Below, one piece after another: positions 8,875 through 16,900 of a stretch of 60,363 nt of DNA. Location: NCBI GenBank assembly GCA_050331575.1, contig JBHJGS010000028.1, positions 1-60,363 on the forward strand, written 5' to 3'. Made by a program: the position numbers and the translations under genes. Numbering within the stretch: position 1 is the first letter of the stretch; each line of letters starts with the position of its first letter. A model generated the notes under the pieces. That model made no database searches. It was given only the letters and a program-made list of their open reading frames with translations, and was not told where the DNA came from. Source of the DNA: JBHJGS01 sp050331575. Lineage in GTDB: Bacteria > Pseudomonadota > Alphaproteobacteria > Sphingomonadales > Rhodothalassiaceae.

Positions 8875-9666
8875 GTGAAGTGTTTTAAACCCTTTCTTGT
8901 AGTGGCAGGTGGGCTGTGTGCGTTCAGCGCAGCGGCAACGCCTGTGTCTTTGCGGTTCAACGACGATGCAAGCTTTGACGCTAATGCTCAGTCGATCGGG
9001 TTGAACCCAGTGGGCGATGTCTTGATCCGGCGCGGCGACGCCATGGCGAGCGGGGACATCTTCGAGGCCGCCATTACCGCCGGAAGCCAGACATTGGCAC
9101 CGTCCGGGATCGACTGGGAGGTCGGTCTGAACTCGTTGCAGCCGTCTGCGCAGCCGCTGCTGTCCTATGCGCCGGACACTCTCTCCTATGACTTCGAAGT
9201 CGTACCAGGGCTCGTCCCGCCGCCAACGCCTGTCTCCGGCACGGCCAGCGACCCGGTCCTGGCCGGACCGGTCAATACCGTCGCGTTTCGGTTGCAGACT
9301 GGTCCGTCGATCGCCACAACCACAGCCTCGTCCGGGATCGCCTTGTTCAATGTGGAAATTCTGGTCGGCGGCGACACGATTGTGCTAGCGGATCTGTTCG
9401 ACGACCTTCTGGTCGGATCAGCGCTGTTCGGTGACCTCGACGCGGAATATTTCGTGTTGCGCTCCGACAGTTTCGCAAGCGGCTTCGACATTAATTTTAC
9501 CTCGGGCCTGTTCGACTTTTTCGCACCCTCCGGCGTCGACAGCCCCTCTATCGAAATCGCCTTGGGCTTTAGTGCCAGCGACGTTCCCGTGCCATCCACG
9601 GCAGCCCTTGCCCTGGTGGGGATCGCGGCACTGCGCTGCGGTCGCATCCGCGTCCGGCGGTCCTAA
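8875..9666 (+). CDS. Secreted PEP-CTERM-type sorting-signal protein
   Basis: A 263-residue exported protein starting at GTG 8875 with GGGAG 6 bases upstream. Residues 1-21 are a Sec signal peptide (positive start MKCFK, hydrophobic core, cleavage after SAAA). The middle is acidic, low in lysine and almost all beta-like. Residues 236-263 form a tripartite tail: VPVPST, a hydrophobic helix (AALALVGIAAL) and an arginine cluster (RIRVRRS). That is the architecture of PEP-CTERM signals (usual core VPEPS), which are cut by an exosortase so that the protein joins the extracellular matrix. VPVPS rather than VPEPS is a variant. No exosortase lies in the window. The upstream gene encodes the associated ligase. 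The body of the protein matches no domain I know. Confidence 0.75.
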   Translation: MKCFKPFLVVAGGLCAFSAAATPVSLRFNDDASFDANAQSIGLNPVGDVLIRRGDAMASGDIFEAAITAGSQTLAPSGIDWEVGLNSLQPSAQPLLSYAPDTLSYDFEVVPGLVPPPTPVSGTASDPVLAGPVNTVAFRLQTGPSIATTTASSGIALFNVEILVGGDTIVLADLFDDLLVGSALFGDLDAEYFVLRSDSFASGFDINFTSGLFDFFAPSGVDSPSIEIALGFSASDVPVPSTAALALVGIAALRCGRIRVRRS

Positions 9667-9747
9667 GTTTGCCGGTCCTCATTTTTTGCCGGGCCGGCCC
9701 AGGCCAGCCCGGCCAACACGATGGCCTAAGCAGTTAGCCTGCCCCGC

Positions 9748-9975
9748 TCAGCGGCGCGCTGGGCGGGCGAAACCGGATCGTTCCGCTTGCGCGGATGCGG
9801 ATTGTCCCGGTCCTAAACGCTTTGCGGCGCCCTGATCCGGTCCGGCCTTGAGCCTACTTTGGGAAAATAGGCCCTGCTGATCGCGCACGCTCTTCACACC
9901 TTCATTCGTCATCAGCCATAATACCAGTCCATAAAATCCGGCAATTGTGGAGAAGATCGCAAAATAGGTCAGCAT
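9748..9975 (-). CDS. Small single-span membrane protein (hypothetical)
   Basis: Predicted 75-residue protein. Residues 1-22 (MLTYFAIFSTIAGFYGLVLWLM) form one hydrophobic span, followed by a polar, arginine/glutamine-rich tail. The ATG lies 8 bases after the stop codon of the lectin-like gene, with GAGAGGA inside the end of that gene as its likely ribosome site, so translation may be coupled. The C-terminal 35 residues are low in complexity and the true end could be a frameshifted version. No homologue is known to me. Confidence 0.4.
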   Translation of the reverse strand: MLTYFAIFSTIAGFYGLVLWLMTNEGVKSVRDQQGLFSQSRLKAGPDQGAAKRLGPGQSASAQAERSGFARPARR

Positions 9976-9983
9976 TGCTGAAG

Positions 9984-10601
9984 TCAGTTCCTCTCAGCCG
10001 TGGCAATTGGCGGAAATTCGACGATGTAATGGGGAAAGCGTTTTGCTTGCCCGCTTGCCTGCCAGCGCAATGTGGCGCCGTCGAGATAAACCGGCATGTA
10101 ATTAATCCGGCTGTTAGAACAAGTAATTTGCGGATTGCGAAACCATTGCGCATGCCAAACCGAGAATGCGCTCCGACCCGGCGTGCCACCGTCTACCCAT
10201 TGCAGGCGTCGATTTAAGCACCAATACCGAAGGCCAATCCAAGTGTAGTTATTCGAGACATATTGCAGTGGGAAATTGGAGATGATCGCCTCATATTTTT
10301 CCGGCGTATCAATGATCACTAGCCGCCCTTTCCGGCCATTATACCGCGCACGGCTTGCAAACAGGCGAGCTTCTTCCCAGCGCATGCCATGGCGATTGGT
10401 TCGAAAGTCACGGAAGAACTGAAAATACGTGTCGCTGCTCTCCTCATAGATGGGATCGCTCGCCCAAACGTCTTCACTTTCGGCAATGGCTACGGCCTTC
10501 CGACCCATCGACCCCAGGTCTTGATAGGAAGCGGCCGGCACCGCAGTGAGCGCCGCGACAAGGAAGCCAAGCCCGCGCCACCCAAAAATCCGCAATCTCA
10601 T
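9984..10601 (-). CDS. Exported C-type-lectin-like domain protein
   Basis: A 205-residue protein. The start at 10601 is chosen because AGGAGGG lies 9 bases upstream and because it begins a clean signal peptide (MRLRIFGWRGLGFLVAALTAVPAASYQ). From about residue 55 the pattern fits the C-type lectin fold: MRWEEARLFA, GRLVIIDTPEKYEAI, the YTWIGLRYW tryptophan strand, LQWVDGG, FSVWHAQW, a cysteine pair around WCLNRR and ITCSNS, and a terminal HYIVEF strand. In eukaryotes and some bacteria this fold binds sugars or proteins; here binding to the locus polysaccharide is only a guess. It is followed by the small membrane protein and lies 119 bases downstream of the beta-helix gene on the same strand. 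Confidence 0.7.
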   Translation of the reverse strand: MRLRIFGWRGLGFLVAALTAVPAASYQDLGSMGRKAVAIAESEDVWASDPIYEESSDTYFQFFRDFRTNRHGMRWEEARLFASRARYNGRKGRLVIIDTPEKYEAIISNFPLQYVSNNYTWIGLRYWCLNRRLQWVDGGTPGRSAFSVWHAQWFRNPQITCSNSRINYMPVYLDGATLRWQASGQAKRFPHYIVEFPPIATAERN

Positions 10602-10720
10602 GGTGAAAGCCCTCCTTGGCGTTCCCAATGCCGGCAGATTGTATCGCACGCCCGACTGCGGCACCAAATCAAACCAGCATCAGCGTGATAGCAACGGCGT
10701 TGCTGCGCCCGTGTTCCAGC

Positions 10721-12118
10721 TCAATTCGTCCAACTTTGGGGGAGCGGCAGAGACGCTAGTGTGCCGTCATAGGCTGGTAAGCCCGCCGCCCGCCGACTGC
10801 CAAAGTCCTTATTCGACGTGTTGGTGAATTCCTTGATGCGGGATCCGTTGACATTCACCAACCGGTTCCCTTGCAACAATATCTCGCCGGTTTTGCGGCC
10901 GTTCAACAGCCAGCGGCAGCAGCGTTTAGAATCATCATAGATCAGCCAGGATCCTGTCACAAACACGGCATGCGGCGTGCCCAGATTCAGCCTTTTGGCC
11001 TCCCCCGCTAAACCGATAAACTCATGATTGTCGGATTTTTCCCCTTGTTGCAGGACGCTGTCGCGGACCAGCAAGACCCCGCCGCCGTAAAAGTCGATCG
11101 CTCGAGAATTGCGTTGATCCAAAGCCGCAATGATGGAACTTTCAATCAGCAACCGTCGCGCGCCGACCTTGATGCTGTGCCCGCCTTGTTTTGTGGAATG
11201 AACCACACTGTTGCGAATTACCACTTCCTCGCCACCAGTGACATAGATACCATGCGCCCGCCCTTTAAAGCCGTTTCCGGCGAACAAGGACTGTTCGATG
11301 TGCACGCCGCCTTTCGACCCAGGCGATCCGAGGATGCCGTTCTGACTATTGACGCAGACCACGTCACGGATGAGCACTCGCTGATGCTTGGGATGTTGCA
11401 GTCGGAAACAGGCCCCGTTCTGGTCGCCAACGCGAATATCCTGCACTTGAATGCCTTGAACCAGGATCTCCGGCGCCGCTAGAATCAGGGCGGCTTTGCC
11501 AGCGCAGGCACGCGAAAATGTCGGGCGTTGGCCGTCTGGACCGGGCCGGCCGATTATTGCGACGGATTTCTTGATGGCGTCGATGCAGTCGCTGTAAAGG
11601 CCAGGACCAATCGTGATGACATCGCCGTCACTGGCCCGAGTGTAAGCTTTGGCCAGGCTTGGAAAGCGGCATGTGCCATCCTGGCAGACATCTAACTGTG
11701 GACGATCCAGCCCGTCAAACTGCGGCGGCGCCACAGTCGGGGTGAAATTTACCTCAGCGACCTTGGCGGCTCCGCCAAACTTTGCAGCCGGCGGGGCGGA
11801 CAGGGGTGGGGCTGCTCCGCGGGACGGCGCGGAGAGTTGGGGTTCGAAGCCGACCTCTGGCCTGCCTGACTGTGCTGGTTCGTCTGGCTGTACGGCTGCT
11901 CGCGACGTGATGAGCGCGTTCTCAACCTTGCGCAGGCGGCTATCCAATTCCGACACGCGCAGTTTCGCCGTCAGCGCTTCGCCTGTTTTATCCAGGATGT
12001 ATTGCGGGTCATAACCAGCCATTTGGGTAAGGACAAACAGCCCAGCCAAGCCGGTGAAGGCGGCGGTAAGCGCAAACACCATCCCGGCGAGCGCCGCGCG
12101 GATCAGCAAGTTTCGCAT
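10721..12118 (-). CDS. Membrane-anchored right-handed beta-helix protein
   Basis: A 465-residue protein. Residues 5-33 form an N-terminal anchor or uncleaved signal; residues 38-70 may form a short coiled coil (LTAKLRVSELDSRLRKVENAL); a proline/alanine-rich linker runs to about 130. From about 140 the sequence has the repeated short beta rungs of pectate-lyase-like proteins (PSLAKAYTRASDGDVITIGPG, ILVQGIQVQDIRV, VLIRDVVCVNSQNGI, VVIRNSVVHST, LLIESSIIAA). Such folds are found in polysaccharide lyases, epimerases and O-acetyl-modifying proteins. No catalytic set can be assigned by eye. In this locus it may trim or modify exported polysaccharide in the periplasm. Confidence 0.7.
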   Translation of the reverse strand: MRNLLIRAALAGMVFALTAAFTGLAGLFVLTQMAGYDPQYILDKTGEALTAKLRVSELDSRLRKVENALITSRAAVQPDEPAQSGRPEVGFEPQLSAPSRGAAPPLSAPPAAKFGGAAKVAEVNFTPTVAPPQFDGLDRPQLDVCQDGTCRFPSLAKAYTRASDGDVITIGPGLYSDCIDAIKKSVAIIGRPGPDGQRPTFSRACAGKAALILAAPEILVQGIQVQDIRVGDQNGACFRLQHPKHQRVLIRDVVCVNSQNGILGSPGSKGGVHIEQSLFAGNGFKGRAHGIYVTGGEEVVIRNSVVHSTKQGGHSIKVGARRLLIESSIIAALDQRNSRAIDFYGGGVLLVRDSVLQQGEKSDNHEFIGLAGEAKRLNLGTPHAVFVTGSWLIYDDSKRCCRWLLNGRKTGEILLQGNRLVNVNGSRIKEFTNTSNKDFGSRRAAGLPAYDGTLASLPLPQSWTN

Positions 12119-12211
12119 TCTGAGGGTGCCTCATACCGCCGAATGAATGTCCGCCACAGCTAAGCGATGGGCGCGGTAAAGTCAAAAGCTACCGGGCGCT
12201 TGCTTTTACCG

Positions 12212-12227
12212 GCCTGCCGCGGCAGGC
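12212..12227. other. 16-bp perfect palindrome in a divergent intergenic region
   Basis: GCCTGCCGCGGCAGGC is a perfect palindrome between the divergent beta-helix (start 12118) and glycosyltransferase (start 12337) genes. It could be an operator or a hairpin; there is no T run. The rest of the 218-base gap shows no clear promoter boxes. Confidence 0.35.
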
Positions 12228-12336
12228 TATAGAGCGCATTAGCCGGCCACGGTTCGTGGCACGCCCCGGAGCACATCTGCGGCACGCTCTATGCCCGCCC
12301 GGAGCACGGCTCGGCCCTGCCTGCCACGGACGCACC

Positions 12337-13638
12337 ATGAAACTCCTGCTCTGCACCGGCTTTCTCCCGCCTTATGCGCCGTCCTCAGCGGTACGCGTCT
12401 CCAAATTTGCCGCCTTTTTGCTGGCCCGGGGCCATGACGTGCGTCTGTTGGGCGCGCTCAACCAGCAATATCCACCGGTGGTGGCCGCGGAATTTCCCGA
12501 GGAGCGGGCGCTTTACGTTCCTTATACCGATGTACGGGATGTCCTAGGTCGACTAAGGCCGAGCCGTGAAAGGTCAAAACCGAGTGCCGAGGTGAGGCCT
12601 CGCCCTTCCAAACCGGGGCCCGCGTCGGATGCCGCGCCTGCCTCTGCGGTTCAGAAGCTCAAGACAAATGTCAGGGCGCTGTACCAAACGAGCTTCGCCT
12701 TGCCAGACAATTTGCGACTTTGGCAGCGACCGGCGGTTCAGGCAGCGCTGCAGGCTTGGCAAGATTGGCGACCGGACTTGATCTACGTTTCGGCACCGCC
12801 ACACAGTGCAATTGGCGTGGGGGCGGATTTGGCAGCGCACTGGTCGGTCCCCTGGGTGCTAGAATATCGCGATCTTTGGACAGAACATCCATATTATGGC
12901 GAACCGTTTTGGCGGCGCGCCGTCGAGAGACGGCTGGAAGCCCGATGGACGCAATCCGTCGCGGGCTATGTCACCGTGACCCGCACGTGGGCGAATTGGC
13001 TTAAGCGACGCGGAAAGCCGGTCATCTTGGCAATGAACGGCTTTGATCCGGCCGACTATGCCTGTCCCATGCCTCCCGACACCGACCCGCGAACCCTCAG
13101 TCTGATCTATGCCGGAGCGCTGTACGGCGCCAAGCGCGACCCTTCGCCGCTCTTTCAAGCCATCGCCGACCTTGGACCGGACAAAACCCGGCTGCGCGTG
13201 CGATTCCATACCCCCGGGCCGAACGAGGTCGCCTCACTTGCGGCACGGTACGGATTGGAAGACCCCGTGGTGCAAAGCCTGCCGCCGGTGCCCCGCCAAA
13301 AGATCCTGGAACTGGAGCAACGCTCCAGTCTCCTTCTATTGCTGCGCTGGGACGATCCGCGGGAGGATAGCGTCATCGCCGGGAAGCTTTTCGAATATAT
13401 CGGCGCGCGCCGGCCGATCCTCTCAATCGGCAGGACGCGCGGTGAGGCTGCGGACTTGATCGTTGAAAACAAGTTGGGGGTGGTGTGCGGTAGCGCACCG
13501 GACGCCGGCGCGCTTCTGCGGCAGGCACTGGACCAGGGAGCAGACGCCGCCGTGGGCTATGATCCAGCTGCGGCAGTCGGATTTGCCCGTGAGTCACAGT
13601 TCGTCGCAATCGAGCAATTTTTTGCCGAGCTCGTCTAA
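12337..13638 (+). CDS. GT4-like (GT-B fold) glycosyltransferase
   Basis: A 433-residue enzyme. The ATG at 12337 is preferred because the protein then begins MKLLLCTGFLPPYAPSSAVRVSKFAAFLLARGHDV, the usual GT-B N-terminal strand with a glycine/proline loop; an in-frame extension upstream is proline/histidine-rich and unmatched. The N-terminal Rossmann domain runs to about residue 225 (YVSAPPHSAIGVGADLA, WVLEYRDLW); the C-terminal domain carries LSLIYAGALYG and ends with the donor-binding stretch AGKLFEYIGARRPILSIG. A low-complexity charged insert at about 92-125 is unusual. Donor sugar is unknown; the setting implies polysaccharide assembly. Confidence 0.82.
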   Translation: MKLLLCTGFLPPYAPSSAVRVSKFAAFLLARGHDVRLLGALNQQYPPVVAAEFPEERALYVPYTDVRDVLGRLRPSRERSKPSAEVRPRPSKPGPASDAAPASAVQKLKTNVRALYQTSFALPDNLRLWQRPAVQAALQAWQDWRPDLIYVSAPPHSAIGVGADLAAHWSVPWVLEYRDLWTEHPYYGEPFWRRAVERRLEARWTQSVAGYVTVTRTWANWLKRRGKPVILAMNGFDPADYACPMPPDTDPRTLSLIYAGALYGAKRDPSPLFQAIADLGPDKTRLRVRFHTPGPNEVASLAARYGLEDPVVQSLPPVPRQKILELEQRSSLLLLLRWDDPREDSVIAGKLFEYIGARRPILSIGRTRGEAADLIVENKLGVVCGSAPDAGALLRQALDQGADAAVGYDPAAAVGFARESQFVAIEQFFAELV

Positions 13639-13936
13639 GCCGCTCATCGGCAAAGGCTTGCTAGGGGAGGCCGGCTTTCGTCGACGGATTGCCATAATCT
13701 TAACTTATTGTGTGTCCAGTTTGCGGCGGCGTGGGACGGGGGCGGGACATCTCTCGCATTTGTAGCTGTTTTTGAGCTTTTTCCAAAAAGTTGGCAGAGA
13801 AGGTTGTGCTTCCAATCGAATAGCGTTTCTGTTGGGATGGGGTAAATAAACACAATTTGTCAAACGACCGGACTTCACATTCGCTTTACTGAAAGTTAAG
13901 CTGTGTGAGCAATGCTGCCCATGTAGGAGTTGTGCT
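13639..13936. other. 298-base non-coding region upstream of the giant secreted protein
   Basis: No credible gene on either strand. It is more AT-rich than its surroundings, with several T and A runs between 13765 and 13860, and ends with AGGAG at 13925-13929, the ribosome site of the next gene, 7 bases before its ATG. The length and composition suit a regulated promoter, but I cannot place -35 and -10 boxes with confidence. Confidence 0.5.
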
Positions 13937-16900
13937 ATGTCGCGCGCTTTTATTGCGGGAATGTTTTTCGCTCTGGCCCACCTTTGTATTGTGCTGCCGG
14001 GTTATGCCGAAATGATGGAGAAGGGGAAAATGACTACAAATCTCTCTGATCAGGTTGCTGGTCTTGAGCCAGGGACTTGGACGAAACTAGAAACGGCAAA
14101 CGATTTCTATGATGTCGCTGTTACTAGAAGCGAACATGATCGCATTAATGACGAAGCTGATGCCTATGTGCCGTTTTGGGGCGTGCTCGGGCCGTCAGGT
14201 TTGTTCAGGGCCTGGAATAGCGCTGCATTCGATGATGCCGAAAATCGGTTTCTGTTTCATGGCGGCGGGCATAATGATTATGGTGGGAATGAGGTCTATT
14301 CGTTCGACTTCGATACGCTGGAATGGGTCCGTCTGAGCGACCCATTGCCTTACAACGCCGTTGAGCCGGGCGATGGGCGGCTTGTCTATATTCCCGATTC
14401 AGATGGGGATGGCGAGCAGGACGCCCCTGTCTCGACCCATACCTATGATGGCCTAGAATGGAACCCGGTATCAGAAACGCTGTGGTTGACGACGCAGGGT
14501 TGGACCCGATTTTATCCCGCCGGCCCTGACGGCGGCCCAAAGCGCAAGGCCGCCTGGGAATTCGACCCCGAAACCGGGGAATGGACCGGGCATGATGGTC
14601 CCTATAATCATTTTCACGGACCCACGGTTCATGTCCCGAACACCGATCATATTCTTTCCATTGAAATAAAGCGTTCGGGTAATGTGGCGCATCTGCTCAA
14701 TGCTGACGGAAGTACGCAGACGCTGGGGGGAATTCGCGGCGATTACGTTGAAGGCGTGACTGTGGCGTTTGCCAACCCTGAAACCGGACAACTTTATGCC
14801 TTAACCAAGAAGGCATTGTTTGAACTGGAGATAAATAACGATCAGCTGTTTGCTACCCGGGTATCCAATTTCCGCCACGGGGGGGAGCCGGAAGATCTCA
14901 ACTTCCTGACCAACCATAATCAATCCGGCGTTGCCTATCGGCCAGTCGATGGCAAGTTCTACTTTTGGAATGGCGGGGCTCGGGTTGGGACCTGGGACCC
15001 GGAGACCAATACCTGGAACCGCTTCTACAATTCCGACAGCGAGGACCAGCCGACCGGCAAGGGATTCTCGAAGGTCTTCGGCAAATGGACCTACTTGGAG
15101 GACCATGACGTCTTTGTCGGCATTCAGGGCACGGAAGGACGCGGTCAGGGCGGCCTGTTCCTGTATAAGCCAACCGATGATGTGAACCGCGGCCGGCCGC
15201 TGGAGTTGGATGATCTAGAAGTAGAATCTACCGGCGTTGCGACATTGGGCCTGTTCGCTGAAGCCTCCGGCGACGATGATTCCGACAGCAGCGTTCGCAT
15301 CGAATATCGTCAGGCCGGGGACTCGGATTGGCGGTCAGGCCCGGATGCACTGTTCCTGCGGACCGGTGGCGATATTGGCTTTACGGCTACCCTGCAGGGA
15401 TTGCAGCCAGATACCGATTACGAAATTCGGCTGGTCGCCCAGGATCCTGACGGCGTCACTTATGACGATGAGGTTCTCACGGCGCGGACCGCCGCCTTGC
15501 CGCCGGCGCGACCGGCCGACTCCACCGAGATCCGGGTTTCGACGACACAAGCGCTGCGCGAGGCCCTAAATCAGGCCGACCCAGGTGATGTGATTATCCT
15601 AGAAGAGGGCACATACGGGTACTTCAGCATCGAACGCAGCGGTACAGCGGATAATCCCATCATTATCCGCGGTGCCAACGCAGAAGGAGTGGTACTCGAC
15701 AAGAATGGCGAGGGCACCGGTGCGGTCATCTGGGGTGATTATGTCCATCTGGAAAATATGACCATCCGCAATGCCGAGCGCGGGCTCTTAATCCGTGGCA
15801 GTAAGCAGGATGACAACGAAACCGATGGCGTCGTGGTGCGCGGGGTCTATTTTGATGATGTCCGCGTCGGCATTGATGCCGGCGATGGCAATCGGGATCT
15901 CGTCATCGTCGATAATGTTCTGAACGGTCGCTTCGAGCCGTTGGAAACCCGAACGTCCGGAGGGGAACGCGGCATCACTGTCGGCGGCCAGGATATTGTG
16001 GTCGCGCATAATACGGTGTCGGGATTTCTGGATTCGATCAGCACGTCCCGGGCCAGCAACATGGACAATATTGGAATCGAGATCTTCCGCAACGAGATCT
16101 TGTGGGGAGCTGATGACGGCATCGAATTTGATTATTCGACCCGGCATGTCAGCGCCTTTGAAAATCTCATTGCCAATCATGCGAACGGTTTGAGCTTCCA
16201 GCCGGTCTATAACGGCCCGGTCTATGCCCTTCGTAATATCGTCTACAATACTGAACGCGGACCACTAAAGATAAAGCCAACCGATGCCAATCCTGATGGC
16301 TTAGTTGTCGCTCACAATACTTTCATCAAAAGCGGGGCGGCACAGCAGAATTCGTCAACCAGTTCTTCTGATATTACAATACAGAATAACCTTTTCTATA
16401 GTCAAAACACTGACAATAGATATGTGCTTAAGGACTCGAGTAAATATAATTCGAATATTAACGTCGATTATAATGCTTGGACCGCGGATGGTCGGTTCCA
16501 GTTTGGTCGCAAATCGACCGATTCCTTTGCGGAATGGTCAGGCCGGGGCCCTCACGGCGCCAATGACATACTTTTGCAGCCGGATGCCGTCTTCGCCAAT
16601 GTCCCCACCGACTTTGACACGAACCCCTTCGGCAGCCAGTTCCGTTCGCCCAATGGGGTGGATTTCCGCCTGGCCGATGGCTCCGGGGCGATTGACGCGG
16701 GCGTGCTGTTGCCCGGTTTGAATGACGCCTATACCGGCGCGGCGCCGGACATTGGCGCCATCGAACGCGGCAGCGCCATGCCCGATGTCGGTTCGCGCAT
16801 CTTGGGCGACGGGGCGGCCGGTTTGATCGCTGTCGATGATCGCGTGCGTGTGGACGATGGCGAGCCAGTGGAATTCGATCCGACCCGGAACGATGTTGAT

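Noticed and set aside
9681..9713. Terminator after the PEP-CTERM gene
   Set aside because: The T run precedes the GCCGGGC/GCCCGGC stem on the plus strand, and on the minus strand the stem is followed by A, so neither direction gives a proper terminator.
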